64,000 nucleotides of DNA from Actinomycetes bacterium (GTDB taxonomy: Bacteria > Actinomycetota > Coriobacteriia > Anaerosomatales > JAGXFU01): assembly GCA_024637115.1 (NCBI GenBank), contig JAGXFU010000017.1, positions 89,198-153,197 on the forward strand. Reading direction: 5' to 3'. The notes beneath the pieces were generated by a model. That model saw only the letters and a program-made list of their open reading frames with translations. It was not told where the DNA came from and made no database searches. Shown here piece by piece: positions 9,843 through 20,463 of this stretch. How positions within the stretch are numbered: the stretch's first letter is position 1; every line of letters starts with the position of its first letter. A program made the position numbers and the translations under genes.

Positions 9843-10481
9843 CTACCTGCCCAAGATACGGTACTTGACTGTTCCAACGCCCGAGAACCCAAGCGCTCCG
9901 GCGGTACCCGGTCCCAGATCGAACGTCCGACCGCCAACATACGGGCCACGGTCGTTGACAACAGCGACACAGGTCTTGCCGTTGTACTCGAACTGAATGC
10001 GGGTACCGAATGCGAGCGAGCGATGCGCCACGTTCATCATGCCCTGGGTAAGGGTAGCGCCACTCGCGGTACTACGACCATAAAAGCCCGGTCCATACCA
10101 CGACACGCGCGCACTGCTCCATCCGCTCGATGACGCAGTAGAACGGCTTGCCGAGGAGCCACTGGCGCGAACGACAGGCTTGGGCGCTGGCTTGGGCTTG
10201 GGCTTGGGAAGCGGAGCGTCTTTGCGCGCCACATGAGTGACCATGGTCGAGGGTCGTTCGGCCACGACGACGGCGACCTTATCGCCGGCATCTGTCGGGG
10301 TGCCCATGGGAGCAATCGTGTGCTCACCAATGCCGAGAGTCCCTGAGGGGACTTCCCGAGGCGCAGCTCCGGCCACGGTGCTGCCAAAACCTATCCCAAG
10401 CACACCACCGGTAATGGCCGCGGTCATACCGAGAGCAGCCAGGCTGATGAGGGCACCTTTGACATACCTACTTGAAACCAC
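9843..10481 (-). CDS. RlpA-like double-psi beta-barrel protein
   Basis: RVSWYGPGFYGRSTASGATLTQGMMNVAHRSLAFGTRIQFEYNGKTCVAVVNDRGPYVGGRTFDLGPG; GTG start with CGGAGG upstream; signal/TM N-terminus; PKPKPKP linker. Confidence 0.85.
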   Translation of the reverse strand: MVSSRYVKGALISLAALGMTAAITGGVLGIGFGSTVAGAAPREVPSGTLGIGEHTIAPMGTPTDAGDKVAVVVAERPSTMVTHVARKDAPLPKPKPKPAPKPVVRASGSSASRSTASSSGWSSARVSWYGPGFYGRSTASGATLTQGMMNVAHRSLAFGTRIQFEYNGKTCVAVVNDRGPYVGGRTFDLGPGTAGALGFSGVGTVKYRILGR

Positions 10482-10504
10482 TGAGAACCTCCGAGTTTGG
10501 AAAC

Positions 10505-10625
10505 ATTGCGGATGACGGCCGGAGGCACAGGGATATCCCTGGGACTGCAATGCGAGAAGGAGAGAAAGGGAAGCTTCCCCGCATTCCGGCGAGACCGGCA
10601 CATGAAGGCCGTCATCTCGAACCGA
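10505..10625 (-). promoter_or_regulatory. Structured 5' leader of rlpA-like gene (riboswitch-like, family unassigned)
   Basis: 10-bp perfect closing helix GATGACGGCC (10607-10616 on minus) / GGCCGTCATC (10511-10520) enclosing three hairpins (CCGGTCTCGCCGG, AATGCG..CGCATT, CAGGGATATCCCTG). Confidence 0.55.
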
Positions 10626-10894
10626 GAAGAGCGAGTATGCTGTTCTGGCTCCGAACCTGAGCACGCAGCCCTGCGGGCCACGCTTCGGGTCGTCCTACTG
10701 CCCCTAAGCAGTCGAGTCGATCCGAGACGACCGGATGAGAGTCGTTACGGTACCTGCGCCGGTTCGATGCAACTGCTCCGGTCGATCGTGACAGCCACTG
10801 CACAGGTAACGCTCTTGCAACACAAGGACGAAGTATAGCGAATTGAGTGCCAGAGTCCACCCCTATGCGAACGTATGTTCGGTTACAGAGAAAG

Positions 10895-10925
10895 AAGGGA
10901 CGGAGCACCAGGTGCCCCGTCCCTT
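10895..10925 (-). terminator. Terminator downstream of UPF0182 gene
   Basis: AAGGGACGG...CCGTCCCTT perfect 9-bp stem, followed on minus strand by TCTTTCT. Confidence 0.75.
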
Positions 10926-10953
10926 GAATCCATCAAACTCGCATCATCGCTTT

Positions 10954-13701
10954 CTACGGTGTTGCGGATACCTCTACAGACGGAATCACAGGCCCTGAGA
11001 TCTCTCCGAGCACACGTCCCAGCTCCTCGATCAGCCGGCCGTATTCCGCCCAGTCCCCCGCCTTCTGGGCATCAAGCGCCTCAAGATAGAGTCGCTGTGC
11101 TTCCTCGGCAGATGCATCTACTCCGGTTCCCGGCTGCTCGCCACCGGAATCGCCTGGCTCCGGTGGTGCCACTTCGCCAAAGACCTGAAGAAGTGCGGTC
11201 TCAAGATCCGGGGCCATCTCCACCTTGTCGGCATAGACAACGAGCACGCGGGTGAGTTGCGGGATCGCCGCCTGTTCAGCCTGCAGATAGAGCGGCTGGA
11301 TGTAGACGATGGAATCGCGCAGCGGAATCACCAGCATGTTGCCAAGGATCACCTGGCTGCCGCGTTGACTCCACAATGATATCTGCGGTGAGATCGTCTC
11401 GTCCTGGTTGATTCGCGCGCCCACCTGTTCGGGTCCGAGAATGACTTTCTGCTTGGGGAACTGATAGACAACACGCTTGCCGTAGTCCTCCGGATCGGAC
11501 TTGGCCGCCATCCACCCGATCATGTTGTCCCGGTTGCGCGGGGTGAACGGGATGATCATCTGGAAGTCCTCGGCAGGTTCACCAGGCAAACGACTCAGGA
11601 CATAGAAGGGCTCCATCGCGCCTTGCTCGGTGTTCTCTCCCGGCAGCCACCACGAATCCTCTTTGTTGTAGAACACCCGAGCGTCGGTCATGTGGTAGTT
11701 CTTGTAGACTTCCGCCTGCATGCGGAACAATCCTTCGGGATAGCGGAAGTGCTCCGCAATCTCTGCGGGGATCTCGCTGGCGGGGGTGATGAGATCCGGG
11801 AATACCTCACCCCATGCCTTGAGGATTGGATCCGTCTCATCGAAACCGTAGATCGTGGTCGTTCCGTCATATGCATCGACGGTGACCTTCACGGCGTTGC
11901 GCATATAGCTCGTGCCATTGAATGGCTGGGAGTAGGGATACATGTCGGATCGCGTGTAGCCGTCGATCACCCAGATGATGCGACCATCAACGACGACCGG
12001 ATACGGATCACCGTCCTGCCAGATCCAGGGTGCGATCTTTGCGATGCGCGTAGAGATATCACGATCGAATAGCACACGACTCTCAGGATCGATGTACTGG
12101 CTGAAGAGAATCTGGCTCGCCCCAAAGCGCAGCGCGAACACTACCCTACGCACGAATCCGCCGACTTCGACGCCTGCGTCCCCCTCGTAGGTCGTGTACT
12201 GATTCTCATCTCCTACCGGATAATCGAATTCCTGATTGGCTTCACTCGTGCCTACAACGACGTAGTCACCCGTCTTCTCGCCAAAGTAGATCGCCGGCTG
12301 CGATATCTCGATTCCTGCCGACGACTCCGGCGGGATATTCTTGACGATGAAGTCAGGAAGTCCGCGAGTATCGGACTCATTGACCGGGCTCATGGCCACA
12401 CCATAGCCGTGCGTGAACACGAGGTGTGTGTTGACCCAGTTCTGCGCCTGGGCGTCCAACTGATTCACGTCCAGTTCGCGTGCGGAGATGAGTACCTGAC
12501 GCTTGCGTCCATCGATCTCGTAGCGGTCGATGTCGACGTCCACGAAATCGTAGTACGGCCGGATGATCTGCAGCTGACGGTATGACTGCGTCACGATCTT
12601 GGGATCCCACAGGCGCACGTTCTCAAGCGTGTCCCGGCTATCGATCACGTCTTGCGCCGTGAGGTCCTCAGCGGCAGGGAACTGTCGCGTCTCGATCTCA
12701 TCGAGACCGAATGCTTTGCGTGTAGAGAGGATGTTCCTCTCGATATAGGGTGCCTCGGCAGCTACCTCGTTTGGCACGACCCGGAACTGCTGAATGAGGG
12801 CGGGATAGATGCTGCCCACGATCAGCGATGCACCCAGCCATACACCGAGGGCAATCGCCGGGAGCCTCCATCCGCGAAACCGGATGTTGACCAGAAGCAC
12901 CACAGCGGAGAGTGCTGCGATGATCATCAGTATGCGAAGTGCGGGCAGCTGCGCGTTCACGTCTGTGTATGACGCACCGGTAACCTGTCCTCGAGGCGAG
13001 AAGTTCAGCTCGTAGATACTCAGGTAGTAGTCGAACGCCTTGCTGGCGACAATGAAGCCAAGCAGAACCGACAGATGCGCTTTGACGTGCGGGGCGAATC
13101 CTTTGAGCCGCGCCCACGGCTGAATCGCGCCACCGATCACGTGGACAAGCGCCGTAGCAATCGCAGTGAAGACCAGTATGAGTGGCAGCCAGTCAGCTAT
13201 CACGCGAAGTGCAGGCAGCGTGAATACGTAGTAGCCGATATCCATACCGAACTGCGGGTCGGTGTCTCCGAACTGCACGCCGGCGAGCGCGAGACGCACG
13301 ACGTCCCAGTACTCGGCCATTCCAATGCCAACCAGCACGCTCGCGATAATCGACCCCCACAAGATGAGCTTGTCGAGGATCGGACCGGCGTTGGCCCGGA
13401 GGCTGATGATCGCGTCGGACACTTGCGGAGGCAGATCGCCCACGGACGTGAGCACCGCCCGTGGTGCCATGGTGCGCGCGACACGCATGTTCACAAAGAG
13501 CAGCAGGAACGTCACAAGTCCGAATGAGGCCCCCGTTGCAAGGCGGGAGACAAGTGTGGTCACAAACACATCTCGTTGTCCGAGATCAATGAACCATAGG
13601 TAGTCTGTGTAGTACCCGGCCACGGCGGCCAGCAATGGCAATGCAAGAAACAGCACCGCAACCAACACGCCAACGAGCCGGGCGCGATTTGAAGACGACA
13701 T
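10954..13701 (-). CDS. UPF0182 family membrane protein
   Basis: N-terminal multi-TM region plus large extracytoplasmic domain; YTDYLWFIDLGQRDVF, RNILSTRKAFGLD, acidic Gly/Ser C-terminal linker. Confidence 0.88.
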   Translation of the reverse strand: MSSSNRARLVGVLVAVLFLALPLLAAVAGYYTDYLWFIDLGQRDVFVTTLVSRLATGASFGLVTFLLLFVNMRVARTMAPRAVLTSVGDLPPQVSDAIISLRANAGPILDKLILWGSIIASVLVGIGMAEYWDVVRLALAGVQFGDTDPQFGMDIGYYVFTLPALRVIADWLPLILVFTAIATALVHVIGGAIQPWARLKGFAPHVKAHLSVLLGFIVASKAFDYYLSIYELNFSPRGQVTGASYTDVNAQLPALRILMIIAALSAVVLLVNIRFRGWRLPAIALGVWLGASLIVGSIYPALIQQFRVVPNEVAAEAPYIERNILSTRKAFGLDEIETRQFPAAEDLTAQDVIDSRDTLENVRLWDPKIVTQSYRQLQIIRPYYDFVDVDIDRYEIDGRKRQVLISARELDVNQLDAQAQNWVNTHLVFTHGYGVAMSPVNESDTRGLPDFIVKNIPPESSAGIEISQPAIYFGEKTGDYVVVGTSEANQEFDYPVGDENQYTTYEGDAGVEVGGFVRRVVFALRFGASQILFSQYIDPESRVLFDRDISTRIAKIAPWIWQDGDPYPVVVDGRIIWVIDGYTRSDMYPYSQPFNGTSYMRNAVKVTVDAYDGTTTIYGFDETDPILKAWGEVFPDLITPASEIPAEIAEHFRYPEGLFRMQAEVYKNYHMTDARVFYNKEDSWWLPGENTEQGAMEPFYVLSRLPGEPAEDFQMIIPFTPRNRDNMIGWMAAKSDPEDYGKRVVYQFPKQKVILGPEQVGARINQDETISPQISLWSQRGSQVILGNMLVIPLRDSIVYIQPLYLQAEQAAIPQLTRVLVVYADKVEMAPDLETALLQVFGEVAPPEPGDSGGEQPGTGVDASAEEAQRLYLEALDAQKAGDWAEYGRLIEELGRVLGEISGPVIPSVEVSATP

Positions 13702-13758
13702 AGAGCTCCTTTCGTCGTCGCAAGGACAGTCTCGCAGTACGTACCCCGTACCCACAGC

Positions 13759-15237
13759 CTACATGTAATCGTCGACCTCGATATTGATTGACTGCGGGTC
13801 GAGGCATCGCTCCACTCCGAGATCCGTGCTCGCGAGATCAACCACTACCGGATCGATGATGTGACCCGCTTCATCGGCGATAACTCTGATTCGCGGCTTG
13901 AGCGGGTCTACGTCACTTGGGCGCGTGACGATACCCGTTCTCCCATCGGAGAGTTGCACCACCGTGCGGGGCGGGTATACCCCCATCATCGAGATGAACA
14001 GCCGCACAAGTACGTCGTCGTGTGCCGTGCCCGCTCCTTGAGCAAGCATCGACATCGCCTCGTCTTGTACACGTGCAGCGCTATAGGAACGGCGCGAGGT
14101 CATGGCGTCATATGCATCTGCAACCGCAACGATCCGACTGGCGAGGTGCTGAGGAGAACGCGGTACGCGCTGCGGGTAACCTGACGAGTCGTAACGCATG
14201 TGGTGCTCGAGAATCATGACGATCGCCGACTTGTCGAGACCCGGGATGAGCGCAGCTTGCTCTGCGCCGTAGACAGGATGCTGGCGCACGAGCGCCCATT
14301 CCTCGGCCGTCAGGGCACCGGGTTTGTTGAGGATGCTGAGATCAACCTTCATCTTGCCAATGTCATGAAGAAGCGCGCCCACTCCGAGCGATGAGAGAAA
14401 ACGGTACTCATTTGTGAGCGTCGATGCGAGCGCAAGAGACAAGATCGCAACGTTGGCGGAGTGGTAGAAGGTGTAGTCGTCGTAATTCTTGAGGCCGGTG
14501 AGCTCAAGCATCGCGTGACGGTTCGACAGGACATTGTCGACAAGGTTGCGCACAACGCCTTTGACCTGACCGGAATTGACCACCTTGTTGTGACGAATGA
14601 GCGAATCGATCTCGCGCATGATATCAACCGCACCCTCGTACGCCTCATGAGCAGACGCCTCGGGGTCCTCGGCGGGTTCCGGTCGTTCGTATACATGGAC
14701 CTCGCCGACCCGGACGTGGATGAGCTGCGCTTCCTCGATCATTCTCACGAGTCCGCCAGCATGCTCGATCTCATGCTGCTCCGAGGAGAGGACCGCGATC
14801 GCCCGCGATAGCTCGGGAAAGGTGAGTCCTTGCAGGAACGACAGGCTGCCCGCCCCGATCGATGCCATGTCTCTGATCAGCTGATCGAAAAGGATGCTCT
14901 CCTCGGCAAGTAGTTTGTCGCCGAACACGAGTTCCCCTTCGAAGAACACCAGCTCGACATCTACGCCCTCGCTGTGAAAGCGCGCAACTACGTCCATGAG
15001 GCCGTGAGTGCCCTCGACAGCGGCAGGGTGATCCATCGGGTAGAACTTAGCAGTGCGACGCACGGCATAGAGGCTGGTCAGAAGTTCACGCACACGTTCC
15101 ATCTGGCGGTACGAATACGCCATGCCTGCCCGCTTGCCCACAACCGCATCTGAGCCGACGGTACCATCGTGCGACTGCGATGCCGGCTCTCTGACATCCC
15201 CTTCTGATGAGCTCATCCGGTCATTCCGGTCGCTCAC
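13759..15237 (-). CDS. HD-GYP domain protein with conserved N-terminal module
   Basis: LLHDIGKMKVD, HPVYGAEQA, EHHMRYDSSGYPQ; N-terminal AKFYPMDHPAAVEG. Confidence 0.88.
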   Translation of the reverse strand: MSDRNDRMSSSEGDVREPASQSHDGTVGSDAVVGKRAGMAYSYRQMERVRELLTSLYAVRRTAKFYPMDHPAAVEGTHGLMDVVARFHSEGVDVELVFFEGELVFGDKLLAEESILFDQLIRDMASIGAGSLSFLQGLTFPELSRAIAVLSSEQHEIEHAGGLVRMIEEAQLIHVRVGEVHVYERPEPAEDPEASAHEAYEGAVDIMREIDSLIRHNKVVNSGQVKGVVRNLVDNVLSNRHAMLELTGLKNYDDYTFYHSANVAILSLALASTLTNEYRFLSSLGVGALLHDIGKMKVDLSILNKPGALTAEEWALVRQHPVYGAEQAALIPGLDKSAIVMILEHHMRYDSSGYPQRVPRSPQHLASRIVAVADAYDAMTSRRSYSAARVQDEAMSMLAQGAGTAHDDVLVRLFISMMGVYPPRTVVQLSDGRTGIVTRPSDVDPLKPRIRVIADEAGHIIDPVVVDLASTDLGVERCLDPQSINIEVDDYM

Positions 15238-17402
15238 GACTGACCACCTCCCTGGGCCCTGGAGATCGCAGCGATCGCATGCTCGGCCGCAGTCCTGAGT
15301 TCGCGCACGCGCCCTGCGCGCACGAGCGCCCGCTTACCGGCAACCTCCTCAAGAGTCGGCAGTGCATCGCGACTGCCCAGGCGTCCAAGCGCCTCGATGG
15401 CCTCGACTCGTGGGCCGGTTTCGCGATTGCCTCGTCCCTCCCCGCTCGCCACCTGACTCAGCGCCGTAACCGCGCTGAGCTCCTGCGAAGCACCGATATA
15501 GCGCGCTGCAAGCTGCACATTCTGCGCGTCTGAATCGTCGAGCGCGGCGATCAACATTTCAGCGGCGAGCCGGTCGCGGACGCCGGCGAGTGCTCGGATC
15601 GTCTCGCGACGCACCCGGGCGTCACTGTGACGAAGGGTTCTGCTGAGATAGCCGAGGATCTCGGGTTGCTTGGTCTTGCCAAGGATCGCGACAACGTTTC
15701 GAGCAAAGAACCACCTCGGGTCCCCCACGTGTGAGCCCAGCTCATCGATCAGCCCGCTCGACATCAGGGAGATGATGTCCACGAGTGCTTTGCGCGCTGT
15801 CATGTCCTGTTCATCGGCAAGCACATCGAGGAGTGGCTCGAGGGCAGCGGTACCGAGAGCCTCGAGGAATCGGCTGCATGCCTTGTGCTCCGTGGAACCT
15901 TCGGGATACACGCGCATCGCCTTGGTGATCACAGCGAGCTGACGCGCTCCCGAGAGTTTCACGATGGCTTGGGTGATGCGATCCTTACGGTCTTGAGGCA
16001 GATCCGGGTTGCGCGCCGCATCGCCGAGAGCCTCGGCAACATCCGCCGCGACATCGTAGTCTCCGCGCTCGATCGTGATTTCAAGCGTATCTTCGAGCAG
16101 AGACATTATCGAACCGAAGCTCATGCCCCCTGCATCGACATTCACCAGCGTGACCAGTGAGCGCACGACATCGCCGTCGCTGATACCGCGGCGCGACTCC
16201 TCCTGGAGCGCAAGAAAGTCCGGATCGCCATCGAAACGACGGGCAACCGAGCCCGGCGCAAGATTCACGAGTTGCATGATCGAGTCGACCGGCTGCTCCT
16301 CGGTTGATGCCTGCTCGGGTGTGTCTCGAACCTCAAGGCGCGAGGGTGAGACCATCTCAAGAACATCACCAACGCTCTCCTCGGCAAGTCCGGCGGCTCG
16401 CATGGCAGCACCCGCAGCGTTGAGAACCGTATCTCGCTCAGCGAGAGAGATCAGCGCGAGATTGCGTATGGCTCGCGCGAGACCATCGATGGAAACCTGA
16501 TCTGCATCGCTACCCTCAACGAGCCAGTGACAGACGTCATCGATATCCATGTGTCGGACGATCGACGCGATATTCTCGTCGGAGCGGGCCTCGGGCAGTA
16601 GTCGCTCTGTGAGGAGGGAACGTCGCAGAACCGAATCCAGATCGCCGATCGCTTTCGAGATCGAATTGAAGAGATCGGCGCGCTGGGCCGGATCGGCCGC
16701 ATTCGATACTGCCCGGGCAAGATCACCGATCTTGAGTTGGCGAAGTGCCTCCGCCGGGTCGATACCGCGTCCTGAGAGCGTCTCGCGCAAGTAACCGACG
16801 ATCGCGTTGCTGTCCTGTGCGATGCGAACCAGCAAGCGCTGATCTCGAGGTCGCCCGCCCAGGGCGGCCGCTATGATCTCATCGATACGCTGCGGTGTTG
16901 GCGGCCACTGTTCTTCTGATTCAGAGTCTTCATCAAGGAGGTCGGCGTCAACGATGCGCGCGGCGGCCTCTTTGACCGTGATAGAGTCGACGCCCAGATC
17001 CCACAGCCGATTCGCGAACCCACCGGAGCTGGCGAGAGCGCTCAACGGCTGACTGAGAATCCCCAGGAATGCCGTGATGTGCTTGGCCGATACCCCGGCA
17101 TGGAATCGCATCTCTGAGAGCCCGCGATTATAGAACTCCCTGGCAAAGGCTTCGAATGCCGGTTGGGCTTCGTACACGGTGACTCCGTCGTACTGAAGTC
17201 CGTCCTTCTGAACGGAGAAGCGAACATCAGCACGGTCCTGAAGGATCGCTGAGAGTATCTTGACCGCTTCCTCGGCGTTCTCTATGGGAATGCTGCTCGC
17301 AGGCGGATAGAGCACCACCGCCTTGAGCGTCACTACCAACTGCTTCACGAACCGCTCGATGACGGCCGGCACCCTGGGTGGTTCGCTCAAGCCCGCAGCC
17401 AC
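15234..17402 (-). CDS. HEAT-repeat protein with conserved N-terminal module
   Basis: C-terminal HEAT-like repeats (GYLSRTLRHSDARVRRETIRALAGV); N-terminal LKAVVLYPPASSIPIENAEEA; 4-nt overlap with HD-GYP gene. Confidence 0.78.
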   Translation of the reverse strand: MAAGLSEPPRVPAVIERFVKQLVVTLKAVVLYPPASSIPIENAEEAVKILSAILQDRADVRFSVQKDGLQYDGVTVYEAQPAFEAFAREFYNRGLSEMRFHAGVSAKHITAFLGILSQPLSALASSGGFANRLWDLGVDSITVKEAAARIVDADLLDEDSESEEQWPPTPQRIDEIIAAALGGRPRDQRLLVRIAQDSNAIVGYLRETLSGRGIDPAEALRQLKIGDLARAVSNAADPAQRADLFNSISKAIGDLDSVLRRSLLTERLLPEARSDENIASIVRHMDIDDVCHWLVEGSDADQVSIDGLARAIRNLALISLAERDTVLNAAGAAMRAAGLAEESVGDVLEMVSPSRLEVRDTPEQASTEEQPVDSIMQLVNLAPGSVARRFDGDPDFLALQEESRRGISDGDVVRSLVTLVNVDAGGMSFGSIMSLLEDTLEITIERGDYDVAADVAEALGDAARNPDLPQDRKDRITQAIVKLSGARQLAVITKAMRVYPEGSTEHKACSRFLEALGTAALEPLLDVLADEQDMTARKALVDIISLMSSGLIDELGSHVGDPRWFFARNVVAILGKTKQPEILGYLSRTLRHSDARVRRETIRALAGVRDRLAAEMLIAALDDSDAQNVQLAARYIGASQELSAVTALSQVASGEGRGNRETGPRVEAIEALGRLGSRDALPTLEEVAGKRALVRAGRVRELRTAAEHAIAAISRAQGGGQS

Positions 17403-17512
17403 GGCTCCTCCATCTCATGGGCGACGGTTCCCAACTGCTCCATTATAGGGTTAGCGTCTGTTGCGTGCGGCATATAGATACATCTGCCGTGCTGGGTGCT
17501 ATCATCGCGCAC

Positions 17513-18205
17513 ATGCCGAACACGCCAGATACTCGAATAGTCCTCTCCTCCGCCTCCCCACGGCGTAGACGTCTGCTCGACTGGCTCAGTCTCGACTTCG
17601 AGACCACAAGCGTTGACACGGCCGAGGAACTCGACACTCCGCTCGCAGCGGACCCGCAAGCACTCGCCACATCACTCGCGCGGGAGAAAATACTTGCGAC
17701 ACGTGCCTTGAGTGAGTTCGACGGCGCCATGGTTCTCACCTTCGATACGATCGTGGTTCTCGACGGAAATGTGCTTGGAAAGCCTGTCGATCTCCCCGAT
17801 GCCTGGAGAATGCTCCGCGCCCTGTCCGGTCGGACGCATCAGGTGGTTACCGGCTGCTCGATCATGTGCCCCGAGTCAGAACAGCCGCAATCATTCGCCG
17901 TTACCACTGACGTACGCATGCTGACGCTCTCGGACTGCCAGATCGAGGCATGGATGAGCGCGGGTGAGTTCATGGGGTGTGCCGGCGCCTACAACATCGA
18001 GGGCCAGGTCGCCGAGGTAACACCTGAGGACTGCTACCAGAATGTTGCGGGCATGCCACTCTGCCATCTGTATGCGGCACTGCAGGGCACACTTCCCGGT
18101 GTCTTGCGCCCGAGATGCCTGTCTGATGAGCCCCGCTCACCGATCCCCGCCTGCAATGCGGCACTAGGACGCACCTGCGCGCTTGGCTCCCGGATCGTGA
18201 CCTAA
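17513..18205 (+). CDS. maf: Maf family nucleotide pyrophosphatase
   Basis: LSSASPRRRRLLDWL, DTIVVLDGNVLGKP, GAYNIEGQ motifs; start at 17513. Confidence 0.87.
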   Translation: MPNTPDTRIVLSSASPRRRRLLDWLSLDFETTSVDTAEELDTPLAADPQALATSLAREKILATRALSEFDGAMVLTFDTIVVLDGNVLGKPVDLPDAWRMLRALSGRTHQVVTGCSIMCPESEQPQSFAVTTDVRMLTLSDCQIEAWMSAGEFMGCAGAYNIEGQVAEVTPEDCYQNVAGMPLCHLYAALQGTLPGVLRPRCLSDEPRSPIPACNAALGRTCALGSRIVT

Positions 18206-19026
18206 GCCTTCCGCGCCACCACGATCACAGACTCATCGGTCGACGGGTCAAGCACGCGCCCACTGTGGTCGCCGAGGAGTTCGATGTCCTCGAAGCCGGC
18301 GTCTTGAAGCGCGGAAACGAGCAGATCGTGTGGCAGCGCCGTATGCGAAGAGCGGCGACTATCCAGCGTCCACTCTCCCTCCGGATCCCGGGAGAGTGTC
18401 ACGAAGTCGAAGTCAAGACTGGCGCCATCCTTGGGATAGTCGATCACCCTCAGGAACACGCGCAGGCCATCCTGAGTCTCACGCACCTTGGGCGCAATCG
18501 CCTGGGTGCGTTGCTTCATGAGACGTGCGTGATTCAGCAAGTGCAGGACGAGAACCCCACGTGGTCGTAGTACGGTGGCGAAGTCCGCAAGTGTGGTGCG
18601 CAGATTGTCGCCCTCACCCACATGCGGCAGCGCATTACCCGTGCAGACGAGAGCATCTGCCGGCCCGAGACCGAGGCGGGCAAGATCCCCAAAACCGGCT
18701 TGCGTGAGGGTGACGCTGCCGCCACCGTCTTCGACTTCTCCGGCCAGATTGGAGAGATTCTCCCGTGCCTCGGCCAGCATTGACTCCGATGGGTCGACTG
18801 CATCTACCTCAAGGCCCCATGAGGCAAAGAGAATCGCATGTCTGGCGCTCCCCGCGCCAACATCGATCACCGAGTGGACGCCGGCCGACTCGAACAGGCT
18901 CCTAAAGAACGGGCCCTCCCGGTTGAGCCGCTTGTCCCAGTCAACGAAGTCCCCATATGGAACCGCGGAGGTCTGCTGCGCGCCGTCTCCAGCGTCAAAC
19001 GCGTTGTTCTGCACGTCATTGACCAT
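18202..19026 (-). CDS. Class I SAM-dependent methyltransferase
   Basis: VIDVGAGSARHAILFASWGLEVDAVDPSESMLAEAREN. Confidence 0.85.
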   Translation of the reverse strand: MVNDVQNNAFDAGDGAQQTSAVPYGDFVDWDKRLNREGPFFRSLFESAGVHSVIDVGAGSARHAILFASWGLEVDAVDPSESMLAEARENLSNLAGEVEDGGGSVTLTQAGFGDLARLGLGPADALVCTGNALPHVGEGDNLRTTLADFATVLRPRGVLVLHLLNHARLMKQRTQAIAPKVRETQDGLRVFLRVIDYPKDGASLDFDFVTLSRDPEGEWTLDSRRSSHTALPHDLLVSALQDAGFEDIELLGDHSGRVLDPSTDESVIVVARKA

Positions 19027-19037
19027 TCGGCGCCTTT

Positions 19038-19961
19038 CTAGTCGTCAAGCCCAAAGATGCGCACGGCATTGCCGCGCAATATGAGGTCCCGATCGTCATC
19101 CGGTATCCCCATCTCTTCGAGCGTACCTCGCTGCTGGTATGCGATCCACGTACGGTAGGGCTTGATGGTGCTCGCATCGGTACCAAAGAGAATGCGCTCG
19201 GGGCCGATGGACACAAGACAGCGCTCAAACGCCTGTGCAAGCGTCATAGGGTAGGCCATGTAGTCCATCCAGTTGTTCGTGCCGCTGGTATCCACGCATA
19301 CGTTCTTGCACTGGTAGGCCAGTTTCAAAACACTGTCGAGGTACCCTGCTCCAAAGTGGGCGATCACAAACGAGATATCCGGATAGTCGCGTGCCACCGG
19401 GGAGAGATCGATGGGGTCGGCGTAGCGCATATCGACACCCGTATCAACGCTCACCCCATAGTGCAGGATGAAGCTCACGCCAAGTTCGGCGGCCTTGTCA
19501 AAGAAGGGGCGACACGCCGGGTCAGACACGCTGTACGCGCGGTTGACGGGAAGCAGCTTCACTCCCTTGAAACCCGCTTTGATCTCGCGCTCAAGCAGCT
19601 CGGGTGCCTCCGGCGCACGTGGATCCAGATTGCAGAGCGCATGCACGTGCCCGTTGGCGGCCCGGATGAAGTCACGCATGTACTGTGAATCGGGAACCAC
19701 CGACACAACGAGCGCTTTGGTCACGCCGCCCGCTTTGATGCGGTCTACGTACCACGGAGCAATCTCCTCTGCGGACAGTTCGGGCAGACTGTCGCCCCAA
19801 CGACCGAACTTCCGCTCCTTGAGGGCCTGCTCAAAACGCACGTTCTCGCCCGGATGCGCCTCGACATACTCGAGAAGCATGGGTAGCGAGAACAAGTGGC
19901 AGTGGGCGTCGATCAACTCACCCGGCCTTGTGGCAGGCGCTGGAGCGAGTTGGGAAATCAC
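19038..19961 (-). CDS. Amidohydrolase family (TIM-barrel metal-dependent hydrolase)
   Basis: LIDAHCHLF, FVIAHFGAGYLDSVLKLA, RILFGTDAS. Confidence 0.82.
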   Translation of the reverse strand: MISQLAPAPATRPGELIDAHCHLFSLPMLLEYVEAHPGENVRFEQALKERKFGRWGDSLPELSAEEIAPWYVDRIKAGGVTKALVVSVVPDSQYMRDFIRAANGHVHALCNLDPRAPEAPELLEREIKAGFKGVKLLPVNRAYSVSDPACRPFFDKAAELGVSFILHYGVSVDTGVDMRYADPIDLSPVARDYPDISFVIAHFGAGYLDSVLKLAYQCKNVCVDTSGTNNWMDYMAYPMTLAQAFERCLVSIGPERILFGTDASTIKPYRTWIAYQQRGTLEEMGIPDDDRDLILRGNAVRIFGLDD

Positions 19962-20440
19962 TGTATCTCGCCGCCCTGTGCAGGAGATGCAGGCTCAACC
20001 GGCACGACCACCGAAGCTATGAGATAGGTCACGATAACGGGCCATGCGTCGGTGAACAGCGCGATCGCCACAACGCCGAGGCGTGGGATCGTGGAATCCA
20101 CGCCAAAGTAGTTGGCAAGCCCGCCTACTACCCCGGAGATCATCTTGTCGCCCTGACTTCTGTAGAGTCGATCGCTCTTGCTTGGAACACGAAACTCCAC
20201 GCCGCCTTTGGATGCGAACACGATCAGCAGAATGCCTGCAACCAGCGCGGCGATGGGAAGAAACCACTGACGCACGGCGCCGAACGCACTGCCGAACGGC
20301 TGGAGGATCCGGTAGAACCCAACCGCATCGCCAAAACTACTGAGGCCAAAGAGGATGAGGACCGCGCCAACGGCAATCAGCGCAGCTTGTCCGCCCTGGT
20401 TCTTGGGTGCCTGGTTCTCGCTCACGTATATCCTCCTCAC
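19958..20440 (-). CDS. PspC domain protein
   Basis: RLYRSQGDKMISGVVGGLANYFGVDSTIPRL. Confidence 0.82.
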   Translation of the reverse strand: MRRIYVSENQAPKNQGGQAALIAVGAVLILFGLSSFGDAVGFYRILQPFGSAFGAVRQWFLPIAALVAGILLIVFASKGGVEFRVPSKSDRLYRSQGDKMISGVVGGLANYFGVDSTIPRLGVVAIALFTDAWPVIVTYLIASVVVPVEPASPAQGGEIQ

Positions 20441-20463
20441 GCGGACAGCGTCCGCACGTCAAA

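Noticed and set aside
8919-10133. 404-aa plus-strand ORF
   Set aside because: Lies antisense to several well-supported minus-strand genes; low-complexity Arg/Thr-rich translation typical of shadow ORFs in GC-rich DNA.
10182-10212. Repeat array GGCTTGGGC in + strand
   Set aside because: Encodes a PKPKPKP linker in the RlpA-like protein, a common low-complexity linker.
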